Shown here: positions 1 to 8,032 of the stretch, piece after piece | Position numbering within the stretch: position 1 is the first letter of the stretch | Layout: every line of letters begins with the position of its first letter | The notes under the pieces: generated by a model | What the model saw: only the letters and a program-made list of their open reading frames with translations | Databases searched by the model: none | What the model was told of the DNA's origin: nothing | Translations under genes and position numbers: made by a program | Source: Chitinophagales bacterium | Lineage (GTDB): Bacteria; Bacteroidota; Bacteroidia; Chitinophagales; JADIYW01 | Direction: 5' to 3' | Length of the DNA: 64,000 nt | Assembly: GCA_020636545.1 (NCBI GenBank) | Contig: JACJXS010000009.1 | Span: 248,001-312,000, forward strand

Positions 1-583
1 ATTTACCAGTAACTGCAGAAATATTATAAACTACATCTTCATGGTCTGGTAAATAGGAAATAAACAATGTATCTTCAGTCTCTATCTTCAACCATTTATT
101 ATCTAATAAACTTTTAAAAGAATTAATTTGCTCCAAAACAACAGGATCCTTTGTTCTCTTGTATAATTCTATAAAAGCACAAACTCCTATTAGTGTTATA
201 AATAATGAGGTTTTTCCTGGACCTGATGAATATCTTGAAAGTGCCATTTCAAATGCAAATCCTAATGTATATTCTTCAAATTCGTTACTCCTATTTTTTA
301 TCAACCAATTTTTTAAATATTCTATTTTTTCTTCATCATTTTTGTTATTATTAATAACCATTGCATACAAAAAAAGAGCATTTGATTTTGTATTATCTGA
401 TTCCCCAATTCCTATAAACTTTCGAATACTAAATGGAAGTATTTTATTTATAAAGGAAACCTTAGACAATAAAAAATTTGGCAATTTTATTTTTGAATTT
501 GCAAAATCATACGGATCTATACCCCTAAACTGATTTTTATAGGCATCTTCATTTAATTCATTAATTATTTTTTGAAGTTCCAT
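1..583 (-). CDS. Partial hypothetical protein of polysaccharide locus (3' end beyond window)
   Basis: An open frame of about 194 codons starts at an ATG whose first base is 583 and runs off the left edge without a stop. It begins MELQKIINELNEDAY and is rich in charged and aromatic residues, with a GGY-free helical look (stretches such as KIEYLKNWLIKN and FAFEMALSRYSSGPGKT). Its first 23 bases overlap the end of the upstream glycosyltransferase gene, so it is the next gene of the leftward operon. I do not recognise the family; an alpha/alpha-toroid type protein of the kind found in O-antigen loci is only a guess. The opposite-strand frame at 159-533 is its shadow. Confidence 0.7.
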   Translation of the reverse strand, partial: MELQKIINELNEDAYKNQFRGIDPYDFANSKIKLPNFLLSKVSFINKILPFSIRKFIGIGESDNTKSNALFLYAMVINNNKNDEEKIEYLKNWLIKNRSNEFEEYTLGFAFEMALSRYSSGPGKTSLFITLIGVCAFIELYKRTKDPVVLEQINSFKSLLDNKWLKIETEDTLFISYLPDHEDVVYNISAVTGK

Positions 584-1643
584 TTAGTATTATGTTTTTT
601 ATTCTATTAGCAACTATATCTACCCTAAAATTTTTATTTGCAAACTGTTTATTATAATTAGAAATATTTTCTAATTCATTACTTGTTTTACTTGCAATAT
701 ACTTAATCTTTTCTGTAATTTCAATAGAATTATTTGAATCTAATATTGTACCCATTTTATCATTCTGAAAAAAATCTACAACTCCACCTGCTTTCGTAGA
801 TAAAACAACAAGTCCAGCAAACATTGCTTCTATAACAGTAATTGGTAATCCTTCCCCTTCAATATCAGATGGAAGAATAAAAAGTTGATTTCTATTATAA
901 GCCTTTACTTTATCTTCTCCCATAAGTTTTCCTGAAAATTTTATATTAGACAATTGCTTAACTCTAAGCCACTCTTTTATTGCCATTTCTTCAGTCCCAT
1001 GTCCAACAATCTCTAATGAGATATTTAATTTTTCTGCATCTAAACTTTCAAAAGCTTCTAATAACTGCCAAATTCCTTTTCTATTTTCTAACCTACCTAA
1101 AAATAAAATATTTAATTTAGTAGGTTCTATCTTCTTTTCTGGAAATGGAAATGTAGCAAATTTTTCATCTGCAACCGTAGTTTCAATATAAATATTTTTA
1201 AAATTAATTTTTCTGCAAATTAAATCTTTATGTTCTTGAGATAATACAAAAATATTTTGACTATTTTCCAAGACCTTTAGTTGATTATAAGATAGTTGTT
1301 GAAAAAAACTTGCCTTAAATCCATGTATAAAAACATTAGGATGTATATCAAGTATCTTTAATAAATTAAGAAATAAAGCATCTCGCTTAAAGGCATTTTC
1401 ATTCATTGACGTATTTATAAAAAATATTTCTTTTCTATATTTTATTGCTGTCCATAAAAATTTAAATAAATCAAATATTGTTAGGATTACTTTTATAAAA
1501 ATATTATTACCCTTACCTCCTCTAACAAAATAAATTTCTTCCAAATTCCAACGCCCTTTGAAAGCATTGACAAATATTGAAACTCCACCTGCCTTACTGA
1601 GATCCGGAGTTGTTATAACCATTTTTGAGGAAATTTTATTCAT
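561..1643 (-). CDS. Glycosyltransferase family 4 (GT-B fold)
   Basis: A 360-residue retaining glycosyltransferase expected to transfer a nucleotide-activated sugar onto a lipid-linked glycan at the cytoplasmic face of the inner membrane. Visible hallmarks are a glycine-rich N-terminal loop (DLSKAGGV, about residues 14-21), the start of the second Rossmann domain (FLGRLENRKG, about 181-190) and the nucleotide-sugar binding motif EGLPITVIEAM (about 264-274, with the E-x7-E spacing). The length is normal for the family. The start overlaps the stop of the upstream polymerase gene by 8 bases, so the two are translationally coupled. The donor and acceptor cannot be read from the sequence. Confidence 0.88.
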   Translation of the reverse strand: MNKISSKMVITTPDLSKAGGVSIFVNAFKGRWNLEEIYFVRGGKGNNIFIKVILTIFDLFKFLWTAIKYRKEIFFINTSMNENAFKRDALFLNLLKILDIHPNVFIHGFKASFFQQLSYNQLKVLENSQNIFVLSQEHKDLICRKINFKNIYIETTVADEKFATFPFPEKKIEPTKLNILFLGRLENRKGIWQLLEAFESLDAEKLNISLEIVGHGTEEMAIKEWLRVKQLSNIKFSGKLMGEDKVKAYNRNQLFILPSDIEGEGLPITVIEAMFAGLVVLSTKAGGVVDFFQNDKMGTILDSNNSIEITEKIKYIASKTSNELENISNYNKQFANKNFRVDIVANRIKNIILNGTSKNN

Positions 1644-2898
1644 TTGAGCTTTTTATATTTTTATTCTTTAAATTACACAATACCAAACCCATTATAATAA
1701 AAATCATAGATCTAAATGTTATCTCATACATTTGACCCGATAAAGATATAAATAATGAGGTACAAAAGAAAGAAAGAAAAAGACCTTTTAAATTTTTTAG
1801 TTGTGCTTTAGGTAAGGTCTGATTATTTCGATATAAATTAATAAAGGTTCTGTATAATACTATATAAAATACAAAATACAAAAATAATCCAATTATACCT
1901 GAACTAAATAAAATATTAATATAGTCAATATGTAATTTCCTGTCTCCATAAACTCCACCACCATATTTCCCTTGACTATTAAATATTTCTTCTCCAAAAA
2001 AAAATCTAGTAATATTTGAATTGACAACACCTTCATTAAAAACATAAAAAATCTCCTGATACCTAGCTTCAGATTCAATATCATATTCAGCACTAAACGT
2101 AGATTTTCTTAACTCCATCCTTTCTTCAAAAATAGGTAACCATAAAGGCAAACTAAGTATGACAGGTATTAATATTGCCACACCTATTTTCATATAAGAA
2201 TATATTTTGCCAGAAAAATAAAAAAATAGTAAAGAACCTAAACCCAAAATAATTAAGGTTGTTCTTCTAACAGAAATAAGCGAGAAAATAATTGCAGCAA
2301 TAGAAAGAAAGATTATAATATATTTTTGTTTTTTTGTTAATTTAAAACTAAACCAAAAAAAAGGAAACACAACAACTGCAATGGCTTGTGCATATAATTT
2401 AGCATCTCCAAACCCTACTCTAACAAAATCCTCAACTCCTTTGGCATAACTCGCATTACCTATTCCAAATACATTAGATAAAAAAGCAAATATTATAGAA
2501 ACAATAATTATAAAAGAGAAACTTTTAAAAATATATTTAAAATAAACAAAAGAAGGAGGCAAATTACTTACTATCAATAAGAATAAAAATGGAATAATGG
2601 CTTTTGAAATAAAATTTACAGATACTACCATATCAGATGAAAATGGCACTAAGGCTAACCAATAGAATATTAACAAAAAGGTTATTCTTGTCAAATTTGA
2701 TGCACTAAATATTTTATAATAAATAAATATGTATATAAAATATATGTAAAATAAAATTCCTCTAAAAATGGGTAATATTGAATCTTCACCTTGTAAATAA
2801 TATCCTACATCAAATAATACACTTAATCCAAGAAGTATATTTATATTCTTAAAAATATTGATAGACCTATTGTAATATTTTGACTTAGGTAGCATCAT
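1636..2898 (-). CDS. O-antigen polymerase (Wzy-like) membrane protein
   Basis: A 420-residue protein made almost wholly of hydrophobic helices (roughly ten or more) with one larger hydrophilic loop at about residues 255-325 (EERMELRKSTFSAEYD onward). This is the architecture of Wzy/WaaL/EpsG-type enzymes, which polymerise or ligate undecaprenyl-linked repeat units in the periplasm. Primary sequence is poorly conserved in this group, so the call rests on topology and on lying in one operon with a flippase and glycosyltransferases. It could instead be an O-antigen ligase. It follows the sulfotransferase gene by 8 bases and overlaps the next glycosyltransferase gene. Confidence 0.75.
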   Translation of the reverse strand: MMLPKSKYYNRSINIFKNINILLGLSVLFDVGYYLQGEDSILPIFRGILFYIYFIYIFIYYKIFSASNLTRITFLLIFYWLALVPFSSDMVVSVNFISKAIIPFLFLLIVSNLPPSFVYFKYIFKSFSFIIIVSIIFAFLSNVFGIGNASYAKGVEDFVRVGFGDAKLYAQAIAVVVFPFFWFSFKLTKKQKYIIIFLSIAAIIFSLISVRRTTLIILGLGSLLFFYFSGKIYSYMKIGVAILIPVILSLPLWLPIFEERMELRKSTFSAEYDIESEARYQEIFYVFNEGVVNSNITRFFFGEEIFNSQGKYGGGVYGDRKLHIDYINILFSSGIIGLFLYFVFYIVLYRTFINLYRNNQTLPKAQLKNLKGLFLSFFCTSLFISLSGQMYEITFRSMIFIIMGLVLCNLKNKNIKSSNE

Positions 2899-2906
2899 TA
2901 ATAGGC

Positions 2907-3863
2907 CTATTTTATTTTAAGGAATTTTTTTACTTTTGAAATAAATAAATACCTATCCCTTATTAGATATTTAAAAGAATTATAGGTTGTAAATAATATA
3001 AACAGCAAAATATCCCTAAATAAATACAGAATATATTTTATTTTAAAAATCTTATTTATATTAATTGTTGGATAATCAAATGCCAATAAATATCTACTTG
3101 AAAATAAATTATATACAAAATTTTCATAACTATTTTCATCATATTTCCTATTATTATTTTTGATCGTTTTTTTAGTAACATTAGTATGAAATCCTATTTG
3201 GTTTTTAGGTAAAGGATATTCTTTTTCCTCATTAATAACATTAGGAATTGATAAAAAATTTGATAAAAAATCATAAATATATTCATTTTTTATTAATGTT
3301 TCATACTTAATTGTATCTGACTTAGCTGAAATAGAAGAAAAAAGTGCTACTTTTTTATTCCAATTAATAGCAGAACCGATTATGTTATCTGAAAATCTAT
3401 TTTCATATAAATCAATACTATTATACTTTGAAAGATGAATATCTCTACCATCCCTTATAAGATAAATAAACTTCACATTAGGCCATAACTCTCTTACTAA
3501 ATTAAAATCACCTATTGGTGGGTGTTTTATTACAATAATATTTTCTACTTTATCTTCAAAAAAAGAATAACGCTTTTTAAAATGTGTTAGTAAAATATAT
3601 TCAATTAACGATTTATTATCTGGATTATTATTCTCAATAAATTGATTTAATTCTTCTTTAGTAATTTGCATATCAACAAATCGCATATCATTAAATAAAA
3701 AGTCAATTAAATTCTCATTAGTTGTATTCTTCCAATAAAAAATTCTACTCGTAAAATCTGATTCATTTGTAACATAACAATCTCTCAAAGATTCCATTCT
3801 TGCAGATAAAAAAGTAGAACCACTTCGATTATCATATAATAAAAATGCTATTCTCGATTTCAT
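2907..3863 (-). CDS. Sulfotransferase family protein
   Basis: A 318-residue protein with the two nucleotide-binding signatures of PAPS-dependent sulfotransferases: the 5'-phosphosulfate loop YDNRSGSTFLSARM at about residues 9-22 and the 3'-phosphate motif FIYLIRDGRD near residue 135. It is predicted to move a sulfate group from PAPS to a hydroxyl of the polysaccharide or its lipid carrier. The C-terminal 50 residues are hydrophobic then basic (YLFRDILLFILFTTYNSF), suggesting peripheral membrane association. It sits between the flippase (4-base overlap) and polymerase genes, which ties it to glycan modification. The exact substrate is unknown. Confidence 0.8.
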   Translation of the reverse strand: MKSRIAFLLYDNRSGSTFLSARMESLRDCYVTNESDFTSRIFYWKNTTNENLIDFLFNDMRFVDMQITKEELNQFIENNNPDNKSLIEYILLTHFKKRYSFFEDKVENIIVIKHPPIGDFNLVRELWPNVKFIYLIRDGRDIHLSKYNSIDLYENRFSDNIIGSAINWNKKVALFSSISAKSDTIKYETLIKNEYIYDFLSNFLSIPNVINEEKEYPLPKNQIGFHTNVTKKTIKNNNRKYDENSYENFVYNLFSSRYLLAFDYPTININKIFKIKYILYLFRDILLFILFTTYNSFKYLIRDRYLFISKVKKFLKIK

Positions 3864-5032
3864 AATTTTATATTTGTTGCTTTCATAATTTTAAAATACA
3901 GACTAACATTCCACAATACCATCGTTATTAAATTAATAATAGACAGAGCTAAAATACCATATAAAGGTAAGAAAATCCAAGAAAGAATAGCAGTGATTAT
4001 GATTGATAAGATAGTTGAGATTAAAAAGAAATGATGTAGTTTGCTTAATTGTGTAAATAATCCAACTGGACCAAACAAAGCATTTGCCAAGTTCGTTAAA
4101 ATTAAAACACCTCCAACAATTATATTTAAAATTGAACTGTCATAGTTATATATTTTTAGAAAATAGCCTAATGATATAAAACAAACTAATGAGAATATTA
4201 TTGATGTTATTCTCATTAATAATAGTTGGTGCTTAAGTTTATTATCAATTTTTTCCTCTTGAATAGAAACTGCTACTTTTTTTGCAATATCTGCATTTAA
4301 TGCATTAATCGGCAAACTAATTAATTTTGCCAATTTTTGTAAAACTGAAAATAAGCCTACTTCCTTTAGAGAAAGAAATATTCCTGATAAATAAACTTCT
4401 ATCCATCCTCTAACAATCTGCAATCCACTACTAATAGAAATCGATAGTGAATCCATATAATCATTCTTGGAAATATAAGTTGAATTAAACGAAACTTTCA
4501 TTTCTTTTTTAAATGCAATACCATAAGCTATTATTGAAAAAAAATTAATTATACTACTATAAAATAAAATATCATCTGCACTTTTAATATTTAGAAATAT
4601 TAATACGACACAGGCAATTGTTCTAATTATATCTTTTTGTAAAATATAAACATTACCACTTGAATTTAAACGCATTGTTTCATTAATATAATAACATAAG
4701 CCAGTAATTATAATTGTATAAAGAAGATAGATATTAAATTGAAAAAACAATCTAACAACAAACCATAACACTATTGTTATAATAGAATTTATTAAAAAAA
4801 ATAAGAATGGATTACTCGACTTCTCTGCTTTTATTCTTGCTATCACTAATAGCCCAGGACCCGTTCCTATAAAAGTTGCAAATAAGACTACATATCCATA
4901 ATTTAAAGTAAACAAGCCAAATTCTTCAGTAGATATTTTGTCGATATATACCTTCGCTAACAAAAATGATCCTACTACAGCAAAGCCTTTAATTGAAAGC
5001 GAAATAAAATGATTAATTAGAAGCTTTTTCAA
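3860..5032 (-). CDS. Polysaccharide flippase (Wzx/MATE-like) membrane protein
   Basis: A 390-residue polytopic protein (about 11-12 hydrophobic helices), slightly short for the Wzx/polysaccharide-transporter superfamily. It begins with the usual amphipathic basic start and FLLAKVYIDKISTEEFGLF, which resembles the first-helix region of O-antigen flippases. Predicted role: moving undecaprenyl-diphosphate-linked repeat units across the inner membrane. It is the first gene of the leftward operon and is preceded by a good Bacteroidota promoter. The opposite operon begins with an ABC exporter that could do a similar job. Confidence 0.78.
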   Translation of the reverse strand: MKKLLINHFISLSIKGFAVVGSFLLAKVYIDKISTEEFGLFTLNYGYVVLFATFIGTGPGLLVIARIKAEKSSNPFLFFLINSIITIVLWFVVRLFFQFNIYLLYTIIITGLCYYINETMRLNSSGNVYILQKDIIRTIACVVLIFLNIKSADDILFYSSIINFFSIIAYGIAFKKEMKVSFNSTYISKNDYMDSLSISISSGLQIVRGWIEVYLSGIFLSLKEVGLFSVLQKLAKLISLPINALNADIAKKVAVSIQEEKIDNKLKHQLLLMRITSIIFSLVCFISLGYFLKIYNYDSSILNIIVGGVLILTNLANALFGPVGLFTQLSKLHHFFLISTILSIIITAILSWIFLPLYGILALSIINLITMVLWNVSLYFKIMKATNIKL

Positions 5033-5342
5033 AAATATTTATAGATTTTAAATTAGATTTTTAAAAACCCAAAGATAGTTTATTTTCATTTATTTTAAAA
5101 CTGTGTCCTGAAATTAAAAATTAAACAGATGTCAATCTGATAAAGAAGTAATTATAAAACAGTAGCTAAAGTTTAAAAGTTGAAAGATAAATGGTATTCT
5201 AAAACTATTTTAATGGCGTATTGTGTGTAATATATTACTTCACAGAAACAAATTTAATACGATTACAAAATAATCTATTCAATGTTTTTTATTAAATTTG
5301 TTTTTTTTAGTTAATCTATAAGAGTTATTGAGTTAGGAAGGT
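5033..5342. other. Divergent intergenic region with two dyads
   Basis: This 310-base gap separates two divergent polysaccharide operons and holds no credible gene. It contains the leftward promoter, a 12-base palindrome GTAATATATTAC (5227-5238) and a perfect 13-base inverted repeat, AAACAAATTTAAT (5246-5258) against ATTAAATTTGTTT (5291-5303), with a 32-base spacer. The second dyad lies just upstream of the ABC transporter gene and could be an operator or a leader hairpin. Confidence 0.5.
5070..5100 (-). promoter_or_regulatory. Promoter of the leftward polysaccharide operon
   Basis: Read on the minus strand there is a -7 element TATCTTTG (5070-5077), matching TAnnTTTG, with TTTT at 5097-5100 after a 19-base gap in the place of the TTTG -33 element. 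Transcription would start about 30 bases before the flippase ATG. Confidence 0.5.
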
Positions 5343-7142
5343 ATGAACATTTTTAAAAATATATTAAAGAATAAATTCTCCACATTTCTTTATTTTTTTG
5401 AATACCTCCGTTTTAAGTTAATTTTAATTATAATTCTTAGTATAATTGTAAGTCTTTTAGATAGTGTTGGATTGGCTATGTTTTTACCACTCATTCAATT
5501 AGTAGGTGGAGAAGGAACTGTTTCGAGTGAAAAATTGGGAGATTTCAAAATAATAGGAGATATTTTTAATAGTGTGGGTTTAGAACTTAATTTATTAAGT
5601 ATTTTAGTTATTCTTATCATTTTCTTTCTATTAAAGGGTTTGTTTGTTTATATCTCTTCTGTTTCGGTTGCTTATATTATACAGGACTTTGTTTCAAAAA
5701 TTCGCATTGAACTAACAGATTTATTCTCAAAATACTCTTATAAAAACTTTGTAAGTACAGACCTTGGTAGAGCTCAAAATTCATTTACTGAAGAAATTGG
5801 CAGAATCTCAAATGCATTAAAATCATATACTGATTGTATTCAACAAGCAATAATGGTTGCAGTTTATACTCTTTTAGTATTTAATATTGACTTTAAATTT
5901 GCTTTATTCACAGTTATCGGAGGATTATTAACCAATGGAATTTTTAGTGGGATTTTAAATAAAACAAAAAAAGAATCTTCCAAATTGACAGAAAATAACA
6001 GTGCTTTTCAAGGACTAATCATTCAATATATTACAAATTTTAAATACCTAAAAACAACAGGTACGCTTTTGCATTATGCCACTAAATTAAAAAATAGAAT
6101 AAAATTAGTAGAAAAAAATTATAAGAAAATTGGACTTTATAATTCAATTGTAGCTTCCGCAAGAGAACCAATTTTAATGGTTGTAACCTGTGTTATCATT
6201 TTAATTCAAGTGAATTTGTTAGGTGGTGCTTTGGCAACAATAATGATTAGTTTGTTATTCTTTTATAGAGCTTTAGGAGCATTGGTCTTATTTCAAAATA
6301 GTTATAATAATTTTTTGTCATTTTCTGGCTCTCTAGCTAATATTAAAGATATGCAAATGACTTTAAAAGCTGGAGAAGAAACTAATAGTACAAAAGAATT
6401 TATAGAGTTAAAATACGCTATTAATTTAAATAAAGTTAGTTTTGGATATCATGAGGATAGTTTAATATTAAAAAATATTTCATTAAATATTGAAAAGAAT
6501 AAGACTATTGCTTTTGTTGGATCAAGTGGAAGTGGAAAAACAACTCTAATTAGTTTGCTGAGTGGATTATTAGTGCCTAGTAGTGGCAATCTATTTATTG
6601 ATGATAAGAACATTATTGACATAGATAAAAAAACATATCAAAATAAAATTGGATATATCTCACAAGACCCAGTTGTTTTTAATGATAGTATATTTAATAA
6701 TATAACATTTTGGGATGAACCAAACGATGTTAATCGGAAACGATTCTTTAACTCAATAGAGCAAGCTGCAATTGCTGATTTTATTTTAGATTTAAAAGAT
6801 AAAGAGCATACAATACTAGGTAATAATGGTATTAATTTAAGTGGTGGACAAAAACAAAGAATGTCCATTGCAAGAGAATTATATAAAAATATTGATATTT
6901 TAATTCTTGACGAAGCTACCTCCGCCTTGGATACACAAACGGAACGTGAAATACAAATGAATATTGATAAATTAAAAGGCTCATGTACAATTTTGATTAT
7001 AGCACATCGCCTTTCAACGATAAAAAATGCTGATATTATTTGTTTAATGGAAAATGGAGAAATAATTGCCAAAGGAAACTTTTCAGAATTAATAGATAAA
7101 TCTGCTAAATTTCAAAAGATGGTAGAGTTACAAGAAATATAA
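5343..7142 (+). CDS. ABC transporter, fused permease and ATPase (glycan/lipid exporter)
   Basis: A 599-residue half-transporter of the type I exporter class. The N-terminal 330 residues form the six-helix membrane domain. The C-terminal ATPase carries Walker A (GSSGSGKTT, about 393-401), the signature LSGGQKQR (about 499), Walker B ILILDEATSALD (about 519-530) and the switch histidine in IAHRLST (about 553). It works as a homodimer in the inner membrane. Its size and its place at the head of the rightward polysaccharide operon suggest a PglK-like flippase for a lipid-linked glycan, but peptide or lipid export cannot be excluded. The next gene follows after 83 bases. Confidence 0.88.
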   Translation: MNIFKNILKNKFSTFLYFFEYLRFKLILIIILSIIVSLLDSVGLAMFLPLIQLVGGEGTVSSEKLGDFKIIGDIFNSVGLELNLLSILVILIIFFLLKGLFVYISSVSVAYIIQDFVSKIRIELTDLFSKYSYKNFVSTDLGRAQNSFTEEIGRISNALKSYTDCIQQAIMVAVYTLLVFNIDFKFALFTVIGGLLTNGIFSGILNKTKKESSKLTENNSAFQGLIIQYITNFKYLKTTGTLLHYATKLKNRIKLVEKNYKKIGLYNSIVASAREPILMVVTCVIILIQVNLLGGALATIMISLLFFYRALGALVLFQNSYNNFLSFSGSLANIKDMQMTLKAGEETNSTKEFIELKYAINLNKVSFGYHEDSLILKNISLNIEKNKTIAFVGSSGSGKTTLISLLSGLLVPSSGNLFIDDKNIIDIDKKTYQNKIGYISQDPVVFNDSIFNNITFWDEPNDVNRKRFFNSIEQAAIADFILDLKDKEHTILGNNGINLSGGQKQRMSIARELYKNIDILILDEATSALDTQTEREIQMNIDKLKGSCTILIIAHRLSTIKNADIICLMENGEIIAKGNFSELIDKSAKFQKMVELQEI

Positions 7143-7225
7143 ATATTATTAGAGATAGTTTGATAAATTATCTATCTTTAAATGAATAAATAGTTTCTTA
7201 AAAACAAACAGGCTAAAAAAACATT

Positions 7226-7927
7226 ATGTCAATAACTTACAGAATAAAAGCTTTATTAGGGTATGATGCTTCTGAATTAGATACAGAAGTACATAAGAAA
7301 AACCAAATGAAGATAATCCATCACTATTTACAAAATAATACGGAGCGAAAATTGCAGGTTGGAGCACAAGGCTCCCCTATGAAAGCTTGGCTAAATGTAG
7401 ATATTTTGCCTAAAACAGCGGATACTGCCTATATGGATGCTACTAAAAGATTTCCATTTGAGGAAAATATATTCAGCTATATTTTTGCAGAACACATGAT
7501 AGAACATATCACTTATGATGAAGGACAATTTATGTTGAGAGAGTGCTTTCGAGTAATGAAACCCAATGGTGTAATTAGATTAGCAACTCCAAACTTGGAT
7601 AAAATATCAGAAATTTTAAAAAATCCAGAAAAAGAAGAATATCGTAATTATATACAACTTTATGTGGAAAGGTTTTATGGTAAAGATTATCCAATTATTC
7701 CTGCCTTACAAATCAACAAATTATTTTACGGATTCCATCATCGCTTTATTCATAATTTTGAATCTTTGAGTTTTATTTTAGAGCAAGCAGGATTTAAAAA
7801 TATTATTCAACGAGAAGTATATCAAAGTGAACATTCAGCTTTACAAAATTTAGAAAAGCATGCTGGTATGATGGGTGAAGAAAATAATCAAATTGAAACA
7901 TTTGTCGTTGAAGCAATGAAGATGTAA
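7226..7927 (+). CDS. SAM-dependent methyltransferase, class I
   Basis: A 233-residue Rossmann-fold methyltransferase. Motif I is unusual (LQVGAQGSPMKAWLNVDI, about residues 43-60, instead of GxGxG). The acidic motif follows as PFEENIFSYIFAEHMIEHI, and the post-motif loop is VMKPNGVIRLATPNLDKI near residue 116. This arrangement is that of small sugar- or lipid-directed methyltransferases common in O-antigen clusters. It is expected to act in the cytosol on a nucleotide sugar or on the growing glycan; the acceptor is unknown. Confidence 0.8.
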   Translation: MSITYRIKALLGYDASELDTEVHKKNQMKIIHHYLQNNTERKLQVGAQGSPMKAWLNVDILPKTADTAYMDATKRFPFEENIFSYIFAEHMIEHITYDEGQFMLRECFRVMKPNGVIRLATPNLDKISEILKNPEKEEYRNYIQLYVERFYGKDYPIIPALQINKLFYGFHHRFIHNFESLSFILEQAGFKNIIQREVYQSEHSALQNLEKHAGMMGEENNQIETFVVEAMKM

Positions 7928-8032
7928 TATAAATTACAATTAAAAACTTATGACATTCAATGTCAGTATAATTTTTGTTAGTAGTCAATCCTATAGATAG
8001 ATTTTTACTTAAAATTTCTATCTTTACAGATT

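Noticed and set aside
159..533. Plus-strand frame of 124 codons at the left edge
   Set aside because: The minus strand carries a better, edge-truncated coding frame overlapping the adjacent glycosyltransferase gene in operon fashion; the plus frame is its shadow.
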